Shown here piece after piece: positions 6,158 through 7,390 of a stretch of 7,390 bases of DNA. Within the stretch, counting starts at the first letter, position 1, and every line of letters begins with the position of its first letter. The DNA is taken from assembly GCA_029260415.1 (NCBI GenBank), contig JAJDDH010000183.1, positions 1-7,390 on the forward strand. Direction: 5' to 3'. The translations under genes and the position numbers were made by a program. Below the pieces are notes generated by a model. It did no database searches. It had not been told where the DNA came from and saw nothing but the letters and a program-made list of their open reading frames with translations. This DNA comes from Phycisphaerales bacterium (GTDB lineage Bacteria > Planctomycetota > Phycisphaerae > Phycisphaerales > UBA1924).

Positions 6158-6187
6158 GCCCCGCCTGCGGCTCTCCGCAGGCGGGGC
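6158..6187. terminator. Bidirectional stem-loop terminator between mgtE and the P-type ATPase
   Basis: GCCCCGCCTGCGG (6158-6170) pairs perfectly with CCGCAGGCGGGGC (6175-6187) around a CTCT loop, a 13-bp GC-rich stem. Flanking ACAA (6153-6156) and TTGT (6188-6191) can extend the stem past one bulged T. The tail is TTGT on the plus strand and ATTGTCTT on the minus strand, so T-runs are short. It lies between two convergent stop codons (6093 and 6218), where one hairpin can end both transcripts. Confidence 0.8.
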
Positions 6188-6217
6188 TTGTGACGTATCC
6201 GGAGTGCGGGCTGAAGA

Positions 6218-7390
6218 TCAGGCCTGCGCCGGGCTCAGGCGCCTGACGCTGCCCTCACGCATCTGGCGGCGCGGGGCGTTGGCGGCCTCCTTCGCGGCGG
6301 CCTCGGCCTGGTGGAAGTCCTCGCCGAAGCGGAACAGGCGGAAGCTGTTGCCCACCACGAAGAGGTCGGGCGCGAAGTGGAACAGCGCCGCGAAGCCGAC
6401 ACCGATCCCGCCCAGCTCCGCGAACGTGCCCGTCGCGGCGAGCGTGAGCCCGATGATCGCCATCAGGATCGACACCGCGATGTTCTGCACCACGATGCCG
6501 CGGGTGCGCCGCGCCAGCTCGATGAGGAAGGGCAGGCGGTTGAGCTCGTCGGTCATGAGCGCCACGCCCGCGCTGTTGGCGGCGATGTCCGAGCCCGACA
6601 GGCCCATCGCGATGCCGACCTCGGCCTCGGCCAGCGCCGGGCCGTCGTTGATCCCGTCGCCCACCCTCATCACGCGCTGCCCGGCGCGCCCCATGTGACG
6701 CACCAGCTCGTGCTTCTCCTCGGGCAGGCACTCGGCCTCGATCTCGTCGGCTCCCACGGCGATGCCCACGCGCTTGGCCACGCTCAGGCGGTCGCCCGTC
6801 AGGATGCTGATGCTCCGAACCCCGAGCCCCCGGAGGCGCTCGATGACCGCCTTGGACGAGGCGCGGACCTTGTCTTCCAGGCCCACGGCGCCCATGTACT
6901 TGCCGTCGAGCAGCACGTGCACGCCCGACATGCCCTCGATGCGCTGCTCCACGCCCTCGATCTGCGACGCCGTCGCGGGGGCGATCTCGCGGATCCAGCC
7001 CGCGCGCCCGACGTGCAGCTCGCCCAGCGGGGTGGTCGCCTTGACGCCCCGCCCGTGGATCTCTTCCGAGCTGCTCGCGTCCACGATCGAGACGCGGGCG
7101 GCCTTGGCGGTGTTGACGATCGACTGCGCCAGCGGGTGGTTGGAGTGGGCCTCGCCCGCGGCCGCGGCCTTGAGCAGGTCCGCGCCCTCCACGCCATCGA
7201 CGGGCGCCAGGCGCGAGACCTCGAAGCGCCCGGTGGTGATCGTGCCGGTCTTGTCCATGACGACGGTGTCGATGTTCGCCGCGGACTCGAGGTAGCTCGT
7301 CCGCTTGATCATCACGCCCAACCGGGCGGCGGCGGCGAAGGACGCGACCATCGCCGTGGGGCTCGAGAGCAGTAGCGCGGTCGGGCACGT
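6218..7390 (-). CDS. Heavy-metal P1B-type ATPase, C-terminal half (cut by window edge)
   Basis: 390 C-terminal residues of a P-type ATPase; the N-terminal part lies beyond the right edge. The frame is open right to base 7390, so the first in-frame ATG at 7351 is internal. Visible P1B landmarks in order: TCPTALLLSSPTAM (1-14), with the membrane CPx site as CPT; phosphorylation motif DKTGT (46-50); SNHPLAQ with the P1B-specific HP (85-86); TGDR (198-201); hinge GDGIND (244-249); then two C-terminal membrane helices, the last containing HFAPDLFVVGNSFRL (338-352). The protein would export a transition or heavy metal across the inner membrane using ATP. The membrane metal-site motifs do not fit the usual Cu(I), Zn/Cd or Co classes, so I give no metal and no gene symbol. 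The C-terminus is a polar tail without a His or Cys cluster. It is separated from mgtE by a terminator. Confidence 0.92.
   Translation of the reverse strand, partial: TCPTALLLSSPTAMVASFAAAARLGVMIKRTSYLESAANIDTVVMDKTGTITTGRFEVSRLAPVDGVEGADLLKAAAAGEAHSNHPLAQSIVNTAKAARVSIVDASSSEEIHGRGVKATTPLGELHVGRAGWIREIAPATASQIEGVEQRIEGMSGVHVLLDGKYMGAVGLEDKVRASSKAVIERLRGLGVRSISILTGDRLSVAKRVGIAVGADEIEAECLPEEKHELVRHMGRAGQRVMRVGDGINDGPALAEAEVGIAMGLSGSDIAANSAGVALMTDELNRLPFLIELARRTRGIVVQNIAVSILMAIIGLTLAATGTFAELGGIGVGFAALFHFAPDLFVVGNSFRLFRFGEDFHQAEAAAKEAANAPRRQMREGSVRRLSPAQA

Noticed and set aside
6311..7375. 354-codon plus-strand open frame opposite the P-type ATPase
   Set aside because: It is the antisense shadow of a gene with unmistakable DKTGT and GDGIND motifs on the minus strand.

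Overview
The window is a GC-rich chromosomal stretch, densely packed with genes. It most resembles a planctomycete, probably of the Phycisphaerae. That placement is an inference from four traits: prepilin-like proteins with an AFTLVE cleavage motif, an exported Gfo/Idh/MocA oxidoreductase, frequent GTG starts and the overall gene mix. I saw no rRNA, tRNA, CRISPR array, insertion sequence, integrase or phage gene.

Layout. Bases 2-91 (+) hold the tail of an unrecognised gene. It is followed closely by a BshB1-like PIG-L/LmbE zinc deacetylase (101-859, +). A YbjT-type NAD(P)-binding SDR protein with a C-terminal DUF2867-like domain (856-2349, +) overlaps the deacetylase by the 4-base GTGA. These three look like one transcription unit. 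It meets a minus-strand pair of paralogous type II secretion/pilus-like pseudopilins (2334-2828 and 2886-3380, -) tail to tail, with a 16-bp coding overlap. Upstream of the pilin pair, in a 136-bp gap that carries two adjacent hairpins, lies an exported Gfo/Idh/MocA oxidoreductase (3517-4635, -). A 69-bp divergent spacer separates it from an mgtE magnesium channel/transporter gene (4705-6093, +). mgtE converges on the C-terminal half of a P1B-type heavy-metal ATPase (6218-7390, -, cut by the window edge). Between the two lies a strong 13-bp stem-loop that probably terminates transcription from both sides.

How the genes relate. Only the deacetylase/SDR pair (translationally coupled) and the two pilins (tandem duplicates) show clear functional linkage. 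MgtE and the P-type ATPase both move metal ions but are convergent and separately terminated, so I do not infer a joint system.

I found no convincing previously undescribed multi-gene system. The observations most worth a second look are the P1B ATPase, whose membrane metal-site motifs (CPT and HFAPD) fit none of the standard subclasses, the tandem pseudopilins that share a single conserved cysteine, and the double hairpin upstream of them.
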